DNA of 64,000 bases, taken from the NCBI RefSeq assembly GCF_000379465.1, contig NZ_KB905393.1:328-64327 (forward strand). The letters are read 5' to 3'. Shown one piece after another: positions 18,675 to 27,869 of the stretch. The notes under the pieces are model-generated. The model was not told the DNA's origin. It searched no databases and saw only the letters and a list, made by a program, of their open reading frames with translations. A program made the position numbers and the translations under genes. Origin of the DNA: Sciscionella marina DSM 45152 (GTDB lineage: Bacteria; Actinomycetota; Actinomycetes; Mycobacteriales; Pseudonocardiaceae). The stretch's first letter is position 1. Each line of letters begins with the position of its first letter.

Positions 18675-19571
18675 ATGACCGAGCGCACCGACCGTGGCGC
18701 GACGGCCGCGCAGGTTTCTGAGTACCAGGTTCCCGAGGTGGGCCCGCCTCCGCCTCTACGGGAGCCATCCGCTGCCATTGTCGGACGGATTCCCGGCCCC
18801 GCACTGCATCCTGTCGCGGAAGCGGGGGCCATGGTGCAGCTTCTCGGCAGGACGGCCTGGGACGCGATCCGGCGGCCGATCGGCTACTGGGGAGCGGTCA
18901 AGGACGAAATCTACCGAACTCTTCGCCTGTGCTGGTTTCCGCTGATTCTGTCCTCGTTGACTTTCTGCCTGCTGTTCGCGATTCTCGCGCTGACCCTGTT
19001 GATCTTGATCGGGGCAAGCAACCGCTATGGCCAGTACTTCCTGATCTACAACATGCGTGCCTTCTCGCCATGGATCAACGCCATGGTGGTGGCCGGGGTC
19101 GTCGGCGCTTCGATGACCGCGGACCTCGGTGCCCGCAAAATCCGGGAGGAACTCGACGCCTTCGTCGTGCTCGGGATAGATCCGATCCGAGAGCTGGTCT
19201 TGCCGAAGATCCTTACCGCGATCGTGATGACTTGCCTGCTGAATCTAGTCTCGGTGGTAGCCGGGACCGTCGCCGGACTGATCGGGGTCGGGTGGGTCGG
19301 GCAGGTCGACGCGGGCATCTACTTCGCGACCCTCTTCTCCAACATAACGCCGATCGAGATCGCGCTCGCGCTGTTCAAGAGCGCATTGTTCGGGGTGGCG
19401 ATCGGGGTCATCTGTTCGTACAAGGGGATCAACTCCCGCGGCGGTGCGATCGGTGTGGGGCGGGCGGTCAACCAGGCCGTTGTGCTCTCCTTCGTGGTCA
19501 TTTTCGTCATCGACTTCTTTTTCACTACAACGATGCTCGGCTGGACGCCCAGCCTGAACACGGCCCGCTGA
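18675..19571 (+). CDS. yrbEA: YrbE/MlaE-family permease A of the Mce transporter
   Basis: A 298-residue inner-membrane permease. Family motifs include MTADLGARKIREELDAFVVLGIDP (the MlaE cytosolic coupling helix region, about residues 150-175) and GINSRGGAIGVGRAVN near 258. About six hydrophobic segments follow a roughly 80-residue soluble N-terminus. It forms the first half of the Mce permease dimer and precedes YrbEB by 11 bases. It would move lipid from the Mce tunnel through the membrane, driven by the ATPase encoded two genes on. ATG 18675 follows a weak GAGG site. Confidence 0.93.
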   Translation: MTERTDRGATAAQVSEYQVPEVGPPPPLREPSAAIVGRIPGPALHPVAEAGAMVQLLGRTAWDAIRRPIGYWGAVKDEIYRTLRLCWFPLILSSLTFCLLFAILALTLLILIGASNRYGQYFLIYNMRAFSPWINAMVVAGVVGASMTADLGARKIREELDAFVVLGIDPIRELVLPKILTAIVMTCLLNLVSVVAGTVAGLIGVGWVGQVDAGIYFATLFSNITPIEIALALFKSALFGVAIGVICSYKGINSRGGAIGVGRAVNQAVVLSFVVIFVIDFFFTTTMLGWTPSLNTAR

Positions 19572-19582
19572 GGAAGGAACCG

Positions 19583-20431
19583 ATGAGCACCAGCGCTTTC
19601 GATACGACGGCGACGGGCAGCGAACGGGGAGGCGGACAGGGCACCGCGATCCGTGCGCGGGTTACCCGCGGGCTTGCCGGCGCGGGCGAGATCGTCTCGT
19701 TCACTTTGCAGGCAGTCGGATCGGTCGGCCAGACCTGGCGTTATGTTACGGAGACTCTGCGCCAGGCAGGTATTCTGATCTTGTCCAGTGGCGTGGTCAT
19801 CTGGTTCATGCAGATAACCATCTGGGCGGTCGTCTCGATCAATGATCATTACCTGACAACGCAGTTCGGTGTGCGCAGCTATATCGGCAGCGTCAATACT
19901 CTGGTCGGGCTGCGTGGGACGGCTCCGGAAATGTGGGGGTGGATCCTCGCAGCGAAGGTCGGATGCAGCATAGTCGCCGAACTCGGCTCGATGCGAATCA
20001 ACGAGGAAGTCGACGCGATGCATGTGATGGGTGTTCCGCCGCGGCCGTATCTGGTGGGCACCAGGCTGGTTGCCGCGTGGATCGCGATGCCGTTCATCTA
20101 CCTGGTTGGACTGGGTCTCGGATATCTTTCCGGTTGGCTCTTCGTGGTCATGGTCATGCAAACGGATTCCTCCGGCGGCTACGGTCACACCTTCTGGGCG
20201 TTCCAGAGCCCGCTGGATCTGCTCTTCTCGTTGATCTGGGCGATGACCCTTGGCACTGTCATCATCCTGGTCTCCTGCTACTACGGATACACCGCCAAGG
20301 GGGGGCCGGTCGGTGTCGGGCGCAACACGGCCAAGTCCATGATCGTCAACATGGTGCTGATCAGTGTCATCGGCATGGCTTTCGAACAGCTTTTCTGGGG
20401 CGGATTCCCGAACTCCCCCATCGCGAACTGA
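19583..20431 (+). CDS. yrbEB: YrbE/MlaE-family permease B of the Mce transporter
   Basis: A 282-residue partner permease. It has the matching motif AELGSMRINEEVDAMHVMGV and the late segment YGYTAKGGPVGVGRNTAK. ATG 19583 is preceded by AGGAAGGA at 19571-19578. The frame is open far upstream inside yrbEA, but that extension is the shadow of the upstream gene. Together with YrbEA it forms the heterodimeric channel of the Mce system. Confidence 0.93.
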   Translation: MSTSAFDTTATGSERGGGQGTAIRARVTRGLAGAGEIVSFTLQAVGSVGQTWRYVTETLRQAGILILSSGVVIWFMQITIWAVVSINDHYLTTQFGVRSYIGSVNTLVGLRGTAPEMWGWILAAKVGCSIVAELGSMRINEEVDAMHVMGVPPRPYLVGTRLVAAWIAMPFIYLVGLGLGYLSGWLFVVMVMQTDSSGGYGHTFWAFQSPLDLLFSLIWAMTLGTVIILVSCYYGYTAKGGPVGVGRNTAKSMIVNMVLISVIGMAFEQLFWGGFPNSPIAN

Positions 20432-20479
20432 CTGATGCGGCGCGTTTCCCGCCCGCGCATCCCACGGAGGTAACTGGCT

Positions 20480-21310
20480 ATGAACCGACCGGCGCACTAC
20501 CAGGACGATCCTGCGACGGAGACCCTGACCGCGGTCGTGGATCCGGCTCCTGGCACCAAGAATTCGATAGAAATCCGCGATGTCTACAAGTCGTTCGGCT
20601 CTTTCGATATTCTGCGTGGACTTACTCTGGATTTTGTCGATGATTCGGTGACCACGGTGCTCGGCCCGTCCGGAACAGGGAAAAGTGTTCTGCTCAAGCA
20701 CATTGTCGGTCTGCTGGAGCCGGACAGGGGAACGGTCACTGTTCTGGGGCAGGATATCTGGTCGCTGGACCGCAGGAAACAGGACCTGTTACGAAGGCGT
20801 TTCGGTGTGCTGTTCCAGGATGGCGCGCTTTTCGGCTCCATGAACGTTTTCGACAATGTCGCCTTCCCGCTACGCAAGCACACCGATAAAAGTGAAGAGG
20901 AGATTCGCGATATCGTGATGCTGCGTTTGAAGGAGGTCGGCCTAGAACGAGCTGCGCTGCAGGAGCCGGGTTCACTGTCCGGCGGAATGCGCAAGCGAGC
21001 CGGATTCGCCCGCGCGCTGGTGCTCAATCCCGATATCGTGATGTTCGACGAGCCGGACTCGGGGTTGGATCCAGTGCGTACCAGCCTGCTCAACGATCTC
21101 ATCCTGGAGATGCACGCGGAACACGGTGGCACCTACATCCTGGTCACCCACAACATTCCGACCGCCCGCAAGGTCAGCGATTACGTCGCCGCGATCTGGC
21201 AGGGCAGGCTGGTGCACTACGGCCCAACCGAGGCTGCCTTTGCCTCATCGGATCCCTTCCTGCGCCAATTTCTCCGTGGCGAATCGGCCGGCCCCCTCGG
21301 GATGAACTGA
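20480..21310 (+). CDS. mceG: ATPase of the Mce transporter (MceG/Mkl type)
   Basis: A 276-residue ABC ATPase. Walker A is GPSGTGKS at residues 62-69, the signature LSGGM at 166-170 and Walker B DIVMFDE at about 185-191, followed by a His switch in VTHNIPTARK. It resembles MceG/Mkl and MlaF. In mycobacteria this ATPase is encoded far from the mce operons and serves several of them. Here it sits inside the operon, between the permeases and the Mce proteins, suggesting a dedicated motor. ATG 20480 follows CACGGAGG. Confidence 0.92.
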   Translation: MNRPAHYQDDPATETLTAVVDPAPGTKNSIEIRDVYKSFGSFDILRGLTLDFVDDSVTTVLGPSGTGKSVLLKHIVGLLEPDRGTVTVLGQDIWSLDRRKQDLLRRRFGVLFQDGALFGSMNVFDNVAFPLRKHTDKSEEEIRDIVMLRLKEVGLERAALQEPGSLSGGMRKRAGFARALVLNPDIVMFDEPDSGLDPVRTSLLNDLILEMHAEHGGTYILVTHNIPTARKVSDYVAAIWQGRLVHYGPTEAAFASSDPFLRQFLRGESAGPLGMN

Positions 21311-21312
21311 GC

Positions 21313-22569
21313 ATGATCACGAAGAGAGTTCCGCTGCGTGTCCCAGGGAAGCTGACGGCCGTGTTGGTCGTCGCTCTCCTGATCGTGGCCGCGGTGGTGA
21401 TCGGGGTCTCGACATCGTCCGGTTATCGCCTGCGGCTGGTGCTGCCACAGGCATCAGGCATCTTCAACGGCGTCCCGGTCCGTATCGCCAACGTCAATGT
21501 CGGGTCGGTGACCGATGTCTATCCGCAGTCCGGCAAGGCGGTCGTCGAGGTCCGGATCGACGCCGATCGGGCGCCTCTTCATCAAGGCACGCGGCCGGTG
21601 ATCACCTCTCGCTCGTTGATCGGCGAGGACTATCTACAGCTGCAGCCCGGCCCGGTGAGCGCACGACCGCTGGCGAACGGCAGCACAGTGCGGACCGATT
21701 GGTCACAGGTGCACATCGAGGATCTACTGGAGACCCTCGATCCCCCTACGAGGGCGCATCTGCGCTCGCTTCTCGAGCAGACCAAGACCACGCTCGGTGG
21801 GCACGAGCAGGATTTGAACTCCACGGTGCGCACCGCAGGACCGGCGGTGCAGGCCCTCGGTCAGGTGCTCGCTGCGGTAGGATCCGACGGCCCGGCCATC
21901 CACCAGTTGGTGACCCGGCTGAACGGCATGGTCGGGGCGGTCGCTTCACGGCATCGGGACGTGTCCTCCGCGGTCTCGAATCTCGCCACAGTGACACAGG
22001 ATGTCGCCGCGCATCAACAGCAACTGCGATCCGGACTCGCCCAGTTGCCGACCACCTTGCGCGCCGCGGACGGCACCCTCGACAAGGTTCCGCACGCTGT
22101 GGACACGACCCGGCCCCTGCTCGCCTCGTTGCGGCCGGCCGCCGCCCGGTTGCCCTCGGTCGCCGCGAATCTCAGCCCGCTGCTCCAGCAGCTACGGCCC
22201 ACCGTCGCCGAGCTGACGCCGACGATTCGATCCGCCAACGTGTTGCTGCGCAAGACACCTTCGCTGCTCGACAGCGCGCACGCGGTGGTGCCTGGCGTGA
22301 CGACCGCGCTGAACGGATTGGCTCCAGCGCTGAATTTTCTGCGGCCGTACACACCGGATCTCGTCGGCTGGTTGTCCAATTGGGCCGGAGTGTTCGGCGG
22401 TTACAGCTCTCAGGGGCACTACGGACATCTGCTGCTCACGCTCTCGGCGACCGCGGTCAACAACAACCCCGGGATCAAACCGCCTGGCCTTAATTTCGAC
22501 CGAACGACCGCACCTGGAACCGCGGCTGGACAGCCGTGGACCGACGCGAGTGGAGAGCCCATCCGATGA
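21313..22569 (+). CDS. mceA: Mce-family protein 1 (MceA position)
   Basis: A 418-residue cell-envelope protein with one N-terminal membrane anchor (about 13-34), a single MCE domain (about 37-112: SGIFNGVPVRIANVNVGSV and SRSLIGEDYLQLQPG) and a long helical domain with heptad-like leucines. This is the standard design of the six-subunit Mce tunnel. It starts 2 bases after the ATPase stop; ATGA coupling to the next gene is at 22566-22569. A proline- and glycine-rich tail (NPGIKPPGLNFDRTTAPGTA) follows the helices. Confidence 0.9.
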   Translation: MITKRVPLRVPGKLTAVLVVALLIVAAVVIGVSTSSGYRLRLVLPQASGIFNGVPVRIANVNVGSVTDVYPQSGKAVVEVRIDADRAPLHQGTRPVITSRSLIGEDYLQLQPGPVSARPLANGSTVRTDWSQVHIEDLLETLDPPTRAHLRSLLEQTKTTLGGHEQDLNSTVRTAGPAVQALGQVLAAVGSDGPAIHQLVTRLNGMVGAVASRHRDVSSAVSNLATVTQDVAAHQQQLRSGLAQLPTTLRAADGTLDKVPHAVDTTRPLLASLRPAAARLPSVAANLSPLLQQLRPTVAELTPTIRSANVLLRKTPSLLDSAHAVVPGVTTALNGLAPALNFLRPYTPDLVGWLSNWAGVFGGYSSQGHYGHLLLTLSATAVNNNPGIKPPGLNFDRTTAPGTAAGQPWTDASGEPIR

Positions 22570-23999
22570 GCAGGCATAGGAATCTCACCATCGGCGCCGT
22601 CCTGCTCGCGGTAGTGGCGATGGTCTCGGCGACAGGAGTGACAACCGCACCGGCCTCCGCGGATTCCGGCGAATTGGTGGCCTACTTCGCGGATGCGGGC
22701 TCGCTGATCGCGGGCAACACCGTTCGGGCAGGAGGAATCGTCGTCGGCTCCGTTCGGGGCGTGGCCCTGGATCGTGGCCGCGCACGAGTGGACATGGAGC
22801 TGGATCCCAGTGCCCTTCCCTTGCACACCGACGCCTCCGCGAAGATCCGTCCGGTCAGCTTGCTCGGCGAACAGTATGTGAGTCTCGACAGTGGCTCGCC
22901 ACGGGCGCCCGTGATGTCGGCGCCACTGCGGATCGCGCAGAACCGCACCAGCACATCGGTGGACGTGCAGGACTTAATCAACACGCTCGACACCCCGACA
23001 TCGACGGCGTTGGCCTCGCTGGTGACCACACTCGGCGAGGGAATGCACGGCAACGCCGCCAATGTCGCCTCGGCCATCAAGGCGCTGCGCCCTGCGATGA
23101 CCAACGCAAGCACGCTCGCCACGATTTTGCGTCAGCAGAACGGCTTGCTGGACAAGCTCATCGACCGGGCGAGCCCGGTCGCGGCCGCGGTGGCAGCCGA
23201 TGACGGACACACCATCGACAGCCTGGTGCAGGCAGCCGACAAGACATTGGGCACGGTGAGCAGCCAGCGCCAGCAACTGAGTTCGGCGGTAGCCCAGCTG
23301 CCACAGACCCTGGGCGATGCCCGGCAGGTGCTCGCACAGCTCGGCGGCGTCGCTGATGCCGCTACACCGGCCCTGCGTTCGGCGCGACCGGTCACCGACA
23401 ATCTCAGCGCGATCAGCGACGAACTGCGCGAGTTCACCGCGGCGGGAACACCGGCGCTCGGGGCGCTCGGGCCTGTGCTGGACAGGGCGAACAGTCTGCT
23501 CGACGAGGCACGGCCGGTGGTAAGCCAGCTCAGTGGTGCCAGCGGTACGCTGCGCAGTGTCGCCGCATCGGCTCGGCCGATCGGCACGGCGGCACTGGGA
23601 AGCCTGGAGAATCTGCTCAAGTTCGTCACCGGATGGGCGCTGGCGACGGCCGGCTACGACGCGATCGGACATTTCTTCCGTGCCGACGTGCCCATCGACG
23701 CCAACACCATCAAGACAGTCGCCCCGGATCTCGTGCCCTCGCAGCTGCTCGGCGGACAGGCGCCGGGCAGCCCCGGAACCCAGGGCGCTGCTGCGAAATC
23801 CGCGCCACCGCAGTCGGACTCCGGTGCGGCGAGCGGGGAGACGCGGAGTGGACCGACACGTTCAGGATCCGCTCAGCCTGGGACAGCGCAGTCTGAATCC
23901 GGCCGGCAGCCACCGGTCTCGGCCGACCCGACCAGTGCCACCGGGTTGACTCAGCAACAGGAGAACTCCGTGCAGCAGCTGATTTTCGGAGGGCAGTGA
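22566..23999 (+). CDS. mceB: Mce-family protein 2 (MceB position)
   Basis: A 477-residue Mce protein. Unlike its neighbours, its N-terminus looks like a cleavable signal peptide ending in ASA (TTAPASA, about residues 26-32) rather than a long anchor. The MCE domain (about 34-108) has the GNTVRAGGIVVGSVRG and SLLGEQYVSLDSG segments. A long helical needle part follows, then a low-complexity tail of about 90 residues rich in S, G, P, A and Q. ATG 22566 overlaps the upstream stop. Confidence 0.9.
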   Translation: MSRHRNLTIGAVLLAVVAMVSATGVTTAPASADSGELVAYFADAGSLIAGNTVRAGGIVVGSVRGVALDRGRARVDMELDPSALPLHTDASAKIRPVSLLGEQYVSLDSGSPRAPVMSAPLRIAQNRTSTSVDVQDLINTLDTPTSTALASLVTTLGEGMHGNAANVASAIKALRPAMTNASTLATILRQQNGLLDKLIDRASPVAAAVAADDGHTIDSLVQAADKTLGTVSSQRQQLSSAVAQLPQTLGDARQVLAQLGGVADAATPALRSARPVTDNLSAISDELREFTAAGTPALGALGPVLDRANSLLDEARPVVSQLSGASGTLRSVAASARPIGTAALGSLENLLKFVTGWALATAGYDAIGHFFRADVPIDANTIKTVAPDLVPSQLLGGQAPGSPGTQGAAAKSAPPQSDSGAASGETRSGPTRSGSAQPGTAQSESGRQPPVSADPTSATGLTQQQENSVQQLIFGGQ

Positions 24000-24001
24000 T
24001 C

Positions 24002-25282
24002 ATGAAGGTGCGCGTCTCGAAGGCGCGGGGCCGGTCATGGCTGGTCGGGGTCGCGTTACTGGCCGTTGTAGTGGCTTGTGGGTACGTGGCGCTGACCGCG
24101 GGCTCTGGTCCGCCCGCCCAAGAACACACCCGTATCACGGTTGCGTTCGCCGATGTCGGCCAGCTCGATACGGGAGCGGATGTGCGGCGCAATAGCGTCC
24201 GCATCGGGCAGGTGCAACAGATCCGGCACTCCGGTGACCAGGCGCTGGTGACGATGGACCTGCACGGTGACTACGCGGTCTACCGCAACGCGAGGGCGGC
24301 CATGTGGGACGTGAACGCCTTGGGGCAGAAGTTCGTCGAACTCGAACCGGGATCGCCGGGTAGTGGCCGGCTCGGTGACCGGACTGTTCCGCGCACCCAG
24401 ACGGCCTCCGCTACGGACATCGATCAGTTGCTGGACACCTTCGACCCGAAAACGAGGGATGCTACCCGTTCCGCGGTCCGTGAGTTGGGCAGCGGGGTGG
24501 CCGGGCAGAGCGTACAACTACATGATTTTCTGACCAGTGCGCCCGGTGTGCTCACCGATGTCGGCGCGATCGCCGGAACGCTCGGCTCACGCGATGCTGA
24601 TCTGCCTTCGTTATTGGCCAGCGCCAACCGGTTGTCCACCACGCTGGTCGGCAGGACCCCGCAGCTACGCGATCTGCTGCGCCGAGCCACCACGACCTTG
24701 CAAGCGGTCAACGTCGACGGCGGTCGTCCGCTGGGCGATACGGTTTCCGGGCTGCCGGATACGCTCACCGACGTACGCCGGATCGCCGGCACGCTGCACG
24801 GTCCACTGGACGACACCCGGTCCGCGGTAACCGGATTGGCGCCGGGGATTCGGTCACTCGCCGCGGCCACCCCCGACCTGCGTGCGGTGCTGGCCCACGG
24901 GGTCACCCCGCTGCGCAAGGTACCGGGCGTCGCCACCGCAGCGAATCCGGCGGTCCAGGGCCTGACCACGACACTGCATGACGCGCGTCCGGTGGTCCCG
25001 CGCGTCACCGCGGCATTGAGCAGCGCCAACCCGTTCCTGGCCGCGCTGGCCCCGTACTCGGTGGACCTTCCGACGCTCGCCGCGCGCGGCGCGAACTTCG
25101 CCAACGGGCGCTACTACGACAAGCAAGGCCTCGTGTTCGGTTACGTGCACATCTTCCCCGTGGTCTCGGCGGGCTCGGTGGCCGGTCTGACCCAGCAGGG
25201 CTATAACCCGTACCCGGCACCGGGAACGGCCGACCAAGACGGAGCAGGCCGTCCTTACAACCCACTCGGGGGTGGGCGATGA
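24002..25282 (+). CDS. mceC: Mce-family protein 3 (MceC position)
   Basis: A 426-residue Mce protein. The N-terminal hydrophobic segment includes LLAVVVAC, which fits a lipobox (V-V-A-C), so it may be a lipoprotein. The MCE domain covers about 40-115 (TGADVRRNSVRIGQVQQI). The C-terminus carries NPYPAPG, a motif shared with the sixth Mce protein. I prefer ATG 24002, 8 bases after GGAGGG at 23988-23993; GTG 23996 would be too close to that site. Confidence 0.88.
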   Translation: MKVRVSKARGRSWLVGVALLAVVVACGYVALTAGSGPPAQEHTRITVAFADVGQLDTGADVRRNSVRIGQVQQIRHSGDQALVTMDLHGDYAVYRNARAAMWDVNALGQKFVELEPGSPGSGRLGDRTVPRTQTASATDIDQLLDTFDPKTRDATRSAVRELGSGVAGQSVQLHDFLTSAPGVLTDVGAIAGTLGSRDADLPSLLASANRLSTTLVGRTPQLRDLLRRATTTLQAVNVDGGRPLGDTVSGLPDTLTDVRRIAGTLHGPLDDTRSAVTGLAPGIRSLAAATPDLRAVLAHGVTPLRKVPGVATAANPAVQGLTTTLHDARPVVPRVTAALSSANPFLAALAPYSVDLPTLAARGANFANGRYYDKQGLVFGYVHIFPVVSAGSVAGLTQQGYNPYPAPGTADQDGAGRPYNPLGGGR

Positions 25283-26580
25283 AGTCCGCAGGATCCACCC
25301 GCAGTGCCGTCGTGTACGGACTGGCCTTCTTCGCCGTCCTCGTGGTCGCGGCGATCGTGGTTTTCGCCAAGCCCACCTTGCTCACCTGGGCCAGCTCTGG
25401 GGAGACGATCACCGCCGAGTTCGATCGCGATGTCGGTCTTCAGCAGGGCAACAGCGAGGTCAAAATCGCCGGTACCAAGGTCGGCACGGTCAGCGGGGTG
25501 GACACCTCGACTCCGTCGAAGATCGTCGTCTCGATGAAGGTCGACAACGGGACGCGCGCGAAGCTGGGCAGCGCCCCGACCGCCGCGGTTCGCCCGGTTA
25601 CCCTGCTCGGTGGGCGCTACTACGTCCAGCTCGCCCCTGGCGGTGCCCATGGCACGTTCACCGGTGACAACATCGCCCTCGGGCACACCACCACTCCCGT
25701 CGATCTCGACCAGGTTCTCTCTGCGCTGCAACCGCCTTCGCGACAGGGACTCCGACAGACGGTGTCTACTTTGGACGGATCGCTGCGCAACGGAGGCTCC
25801 ACCGCACTGCAGTCGCTCACCCGCGACGCGCCCGGCAGCCTCGGCCCCGCGGCAGGGACGCTCGACGCCATGCGCGGCCAGCATCCGGATACCGACTTAC
25901 CACAACTGGTCACCAACCTGGACTCGGTGGCAACCACCCTGACCCGACGCAGCGGACAGCTCGGCTCGGTGCTGGACAAGCTGCAAGGCACAGCCGCCGG
26001 GCTGCGCTCGGGCAGCAGCGCGCTCGGCCAGACCGTCGCTCAGTTGCCCGCGACGCTGCGCAGCACCCGTGCCGGTATCACCGACCTCGGCGCCACCCTG
26101 GACAAGCTGGCGGTCACCGCACCGAAGGCGCAACCGGCCGCCACGACTCTGAACACCACGCTGAGCCACCTCGACCCGGTGCTGGTCAAAACCCGTCCGC
26201 TCGTCGCGGACCTGCGCCCGCTGCTGACCGAGGCACGTCCGCTGGTCGATCAGCTGGTGCCGACCAGCCAACTGGCCACCGGTGTACTCGACGACGTGCG
26301 GGGCCCGGTGCTCGACCGGGTCAACGGGCCGGTCATCAGCAAACTCAACGAGCAGTGGCGCGGCACCGGGCCGTTCGCCGGGGACGGCGCCAATGGGCAC
26401 ACCACCTTCCAGGAGCTCGGTTACCTCGCCGCGCGCTTCGACAATCTGTCGAAATACCACGACCGCAACGGGCCATTCGCCAACCTGCAGGCCGGTGCGG
26501 GCACGAACTCGATCGGCGGTGTGCCGGGGCTTGACCGGTTGCTGCTGGATCTCACCAAGATCGGAGGAGCGCCGAAGTGA
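25279..26580 (+). CDS. mceD: Mce-family protein 4 (MceD position)
   Basis: A 433-residue Mce protein with an N-terminal anchor (about 11-32), an MCE domain (about 40-118: NSEVKIAGTKVGTVSGVD and VTLLGGRYYVQLAPG), a helical region and a C-terminus that ends in GVPGLDRLLLDLTKIGGAPK. There is no lipobox cysteine. It overlaps the stop of the previous gene (ATGA at 25279-25282) and is coupled to the next by a GTGA overlap. Confidence 0.9.
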   Translation: MKSAGSTRSAVVYGLAFFAVLVVAAIVVFAKPTLLTWASSGETITAEFDRDVGLQQGNSEVKIAGTKVGTVSGVDTSTPSKIVVSMKVDNGTRAKLGSAPTAAVRPVTLLGGRYYVQLAPGGAHGTFTGDNIALGHTTTPVDLDQVLSALQPPSRQGLRQTVSTLDGSLRNGGSTALQSLTRDAPGSLGPAAGTLDAMRGQHPDTDLPQLVTNLDSVATTLTRRSGQLGSVLDKLQGTAAGLRSGSSALGQTVAQLPATLRSTRAGITDLGATLDKLAVTAPKAQPAATTLNTTLSHLDPVLVKTRPLVADLRPLLTEARPLVDQLVPTSQLATGVLDDVRGPVLDRVNGPVISKLNEQWRGTGPFAGDGANGHTTFQELGYLAARFDNLSKYHDRNGPFANLQAGAGTNSIGGVPGLDRLLLDLTKIGGAPK

Positions 26581-27869
26581 GCGCAGGATCGAGGTCCGCC
26601 CGGCGGTTGCGCGGCTACTGGCAGCGGCTGCGCACCGTGCCCGGTCTCGGCCGTGATGTGGCCGCATTGGCGGGTGTGGTGGTGGTCGGCCTGGTCGCCG
26701 CGATGATCATCGTGGAGAACCAGATCGGCCGTCTGCCGTGGCAGAGCCCGGAACAGACCGTGCACGTGGAGTTCGCCAACGCCGTCGCGGTAAATCCCAC
26801 CAAGAATCAGCAGGTGCGCATCGCCGGAGTGCCGGTGGGCACGATCACCGACGCACGGGCCACCGACCACAACAGCTCGGTACTGACCCTGGAACTGGAC
26901 AACGCCGAGCCGGTCTACGACAACGCACACGCGACGCTGCGGCCGACGAATCCGCTCAACGAGATGTACGTGGATCTGCGACCGGGTAGTCCACCGGGCA
27001 AGCCACTCGGTGATCGAATCCTCCCTGCCGCGCGGACGTCCACGCCCACCCAGCTCGACCAGGCACTCGGACACCTCGACGTGCGGGCCCGCAACGCGCT
27101 GACGAACCTGCTCGCGGATTCCACGACCGCACTCCGTGGAGCTGACAAGACACTGCCCGCGGGACTGCAGTCCACGGATGCCACGTTGCGAAGCCTGCAA
27201 CCCGTCGTCGCCGCGCTACAGACCCGCAGGACGAAGATCCAGACGTTGGTGACCAGCCTGTCCCAGATCTCCACCGCGGTGGGAAACAACGACAGCAGGC
27301 TGAGTCATCTTGTCGACTCCACCGAGCAGACCCTCGGTGTACTCGACGACAAGAAGACCCCGCTCGGTGAATCGCTGCGCCAGCTTCCCCAGTTCAGCGC
27401 GGATTTGCGCTCCGCCCTCTCGAAAACCTCCGGACTGACCGGCCAGCTCAACCCGTTGCTGGACAACCTCTCACAGGCGGCGAACCGCCTGCCCAGCTCA
27501 TTGCGGGGGCTGACCACGTTCGCAGACAAACTCGGTCAGACAGTGCCGAAGGCTGCACCGGTAGTGCACAAGGCGCGGCCGGTGGTCGCCGACGCGCGCC
27601 CGGTCGTCACCAGTCTGCAGGGGAGTCTCACCGACCTGCGTCCGGTGACCCGGCAGTTGGATCCCGCAACCGGCAAGCTGGTCCGATACCTCGACGGTGT
27701 GGCCGCCTTCGTCTACAACACCAGCTCGCTGACCGCGGCAAGCGACACCAACGGAACCATGGTCCGCGGTCAGCTCACGCTCAACCCGTTGCAACCGCTC
27801 GGGTTCGGCCCGCATGGCTGTGCGCCATTGCCCAGCTACCTGCCCTGTCTGCCAGGAGGTCAGCGGTGA
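26577..27869 (+). CDS. mceE: Mce-family protein 5 (MceE position)
   Basis: A 430-residue Mce protein. GTG 26577 follows GGAGGA at 26563-26568. A basic, roughly 28-residue N-terminal tail precedes the membrane helix (about 29-48); the MCE domain is about 58-135 (NQQVRIAGVPVGTITDARA, NPLNEMYVDLRPG). In mycobacterial operons the fifth member (LprK/MceE) is a lipoprotein; here there is no lipobox cysteine. The C-terminal GPHGCAPLPSYLPC holds two cysteines that could form a disulfide. Confidence 0.9.
   Translation: MSAGSRSARRLRGYWQRLRTVPGLGRDVAALAGVVVVGLVAAMIIVENQIGRLPWQSPEQTVHVEFANAVAVNPTKNQQVRIAGVPVGTITDARATDHNSSVLTLELDNAEPVYDNAHATLRPTNPLNEMYVDLRPGSPPGKPLGDRILPAARTSTPTQLDQALGHLDVRARNALTNLLADSTTALRGADKTLPAGLQSTDATLRSLQPVVAALQTRRTKIQTLVTSLSQISTAVGNNDSRLSHLVDSTEQTLGVLDDKKTPLGESLRQLPQFSADLRSALSKTSGLTGQLNPLLDNLSQAANRLPSSLRGLTTFADKLGQTVPKAAPVVHKARPVVADARPVVTSLQGSLTDLRPVTRQLDPATGKLVRYLDGVAAFVYNTSSLTAASDTNGTMVRGQLTLNPLQPLGFGPHGCAPLPSYLPCLPGGQR

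Noticed and set aside
19319..20701. Minus-strand frame of 460 codons opposite YrbEB
   Set aside because: Shadow of an obvious permease gene, with no family motif.
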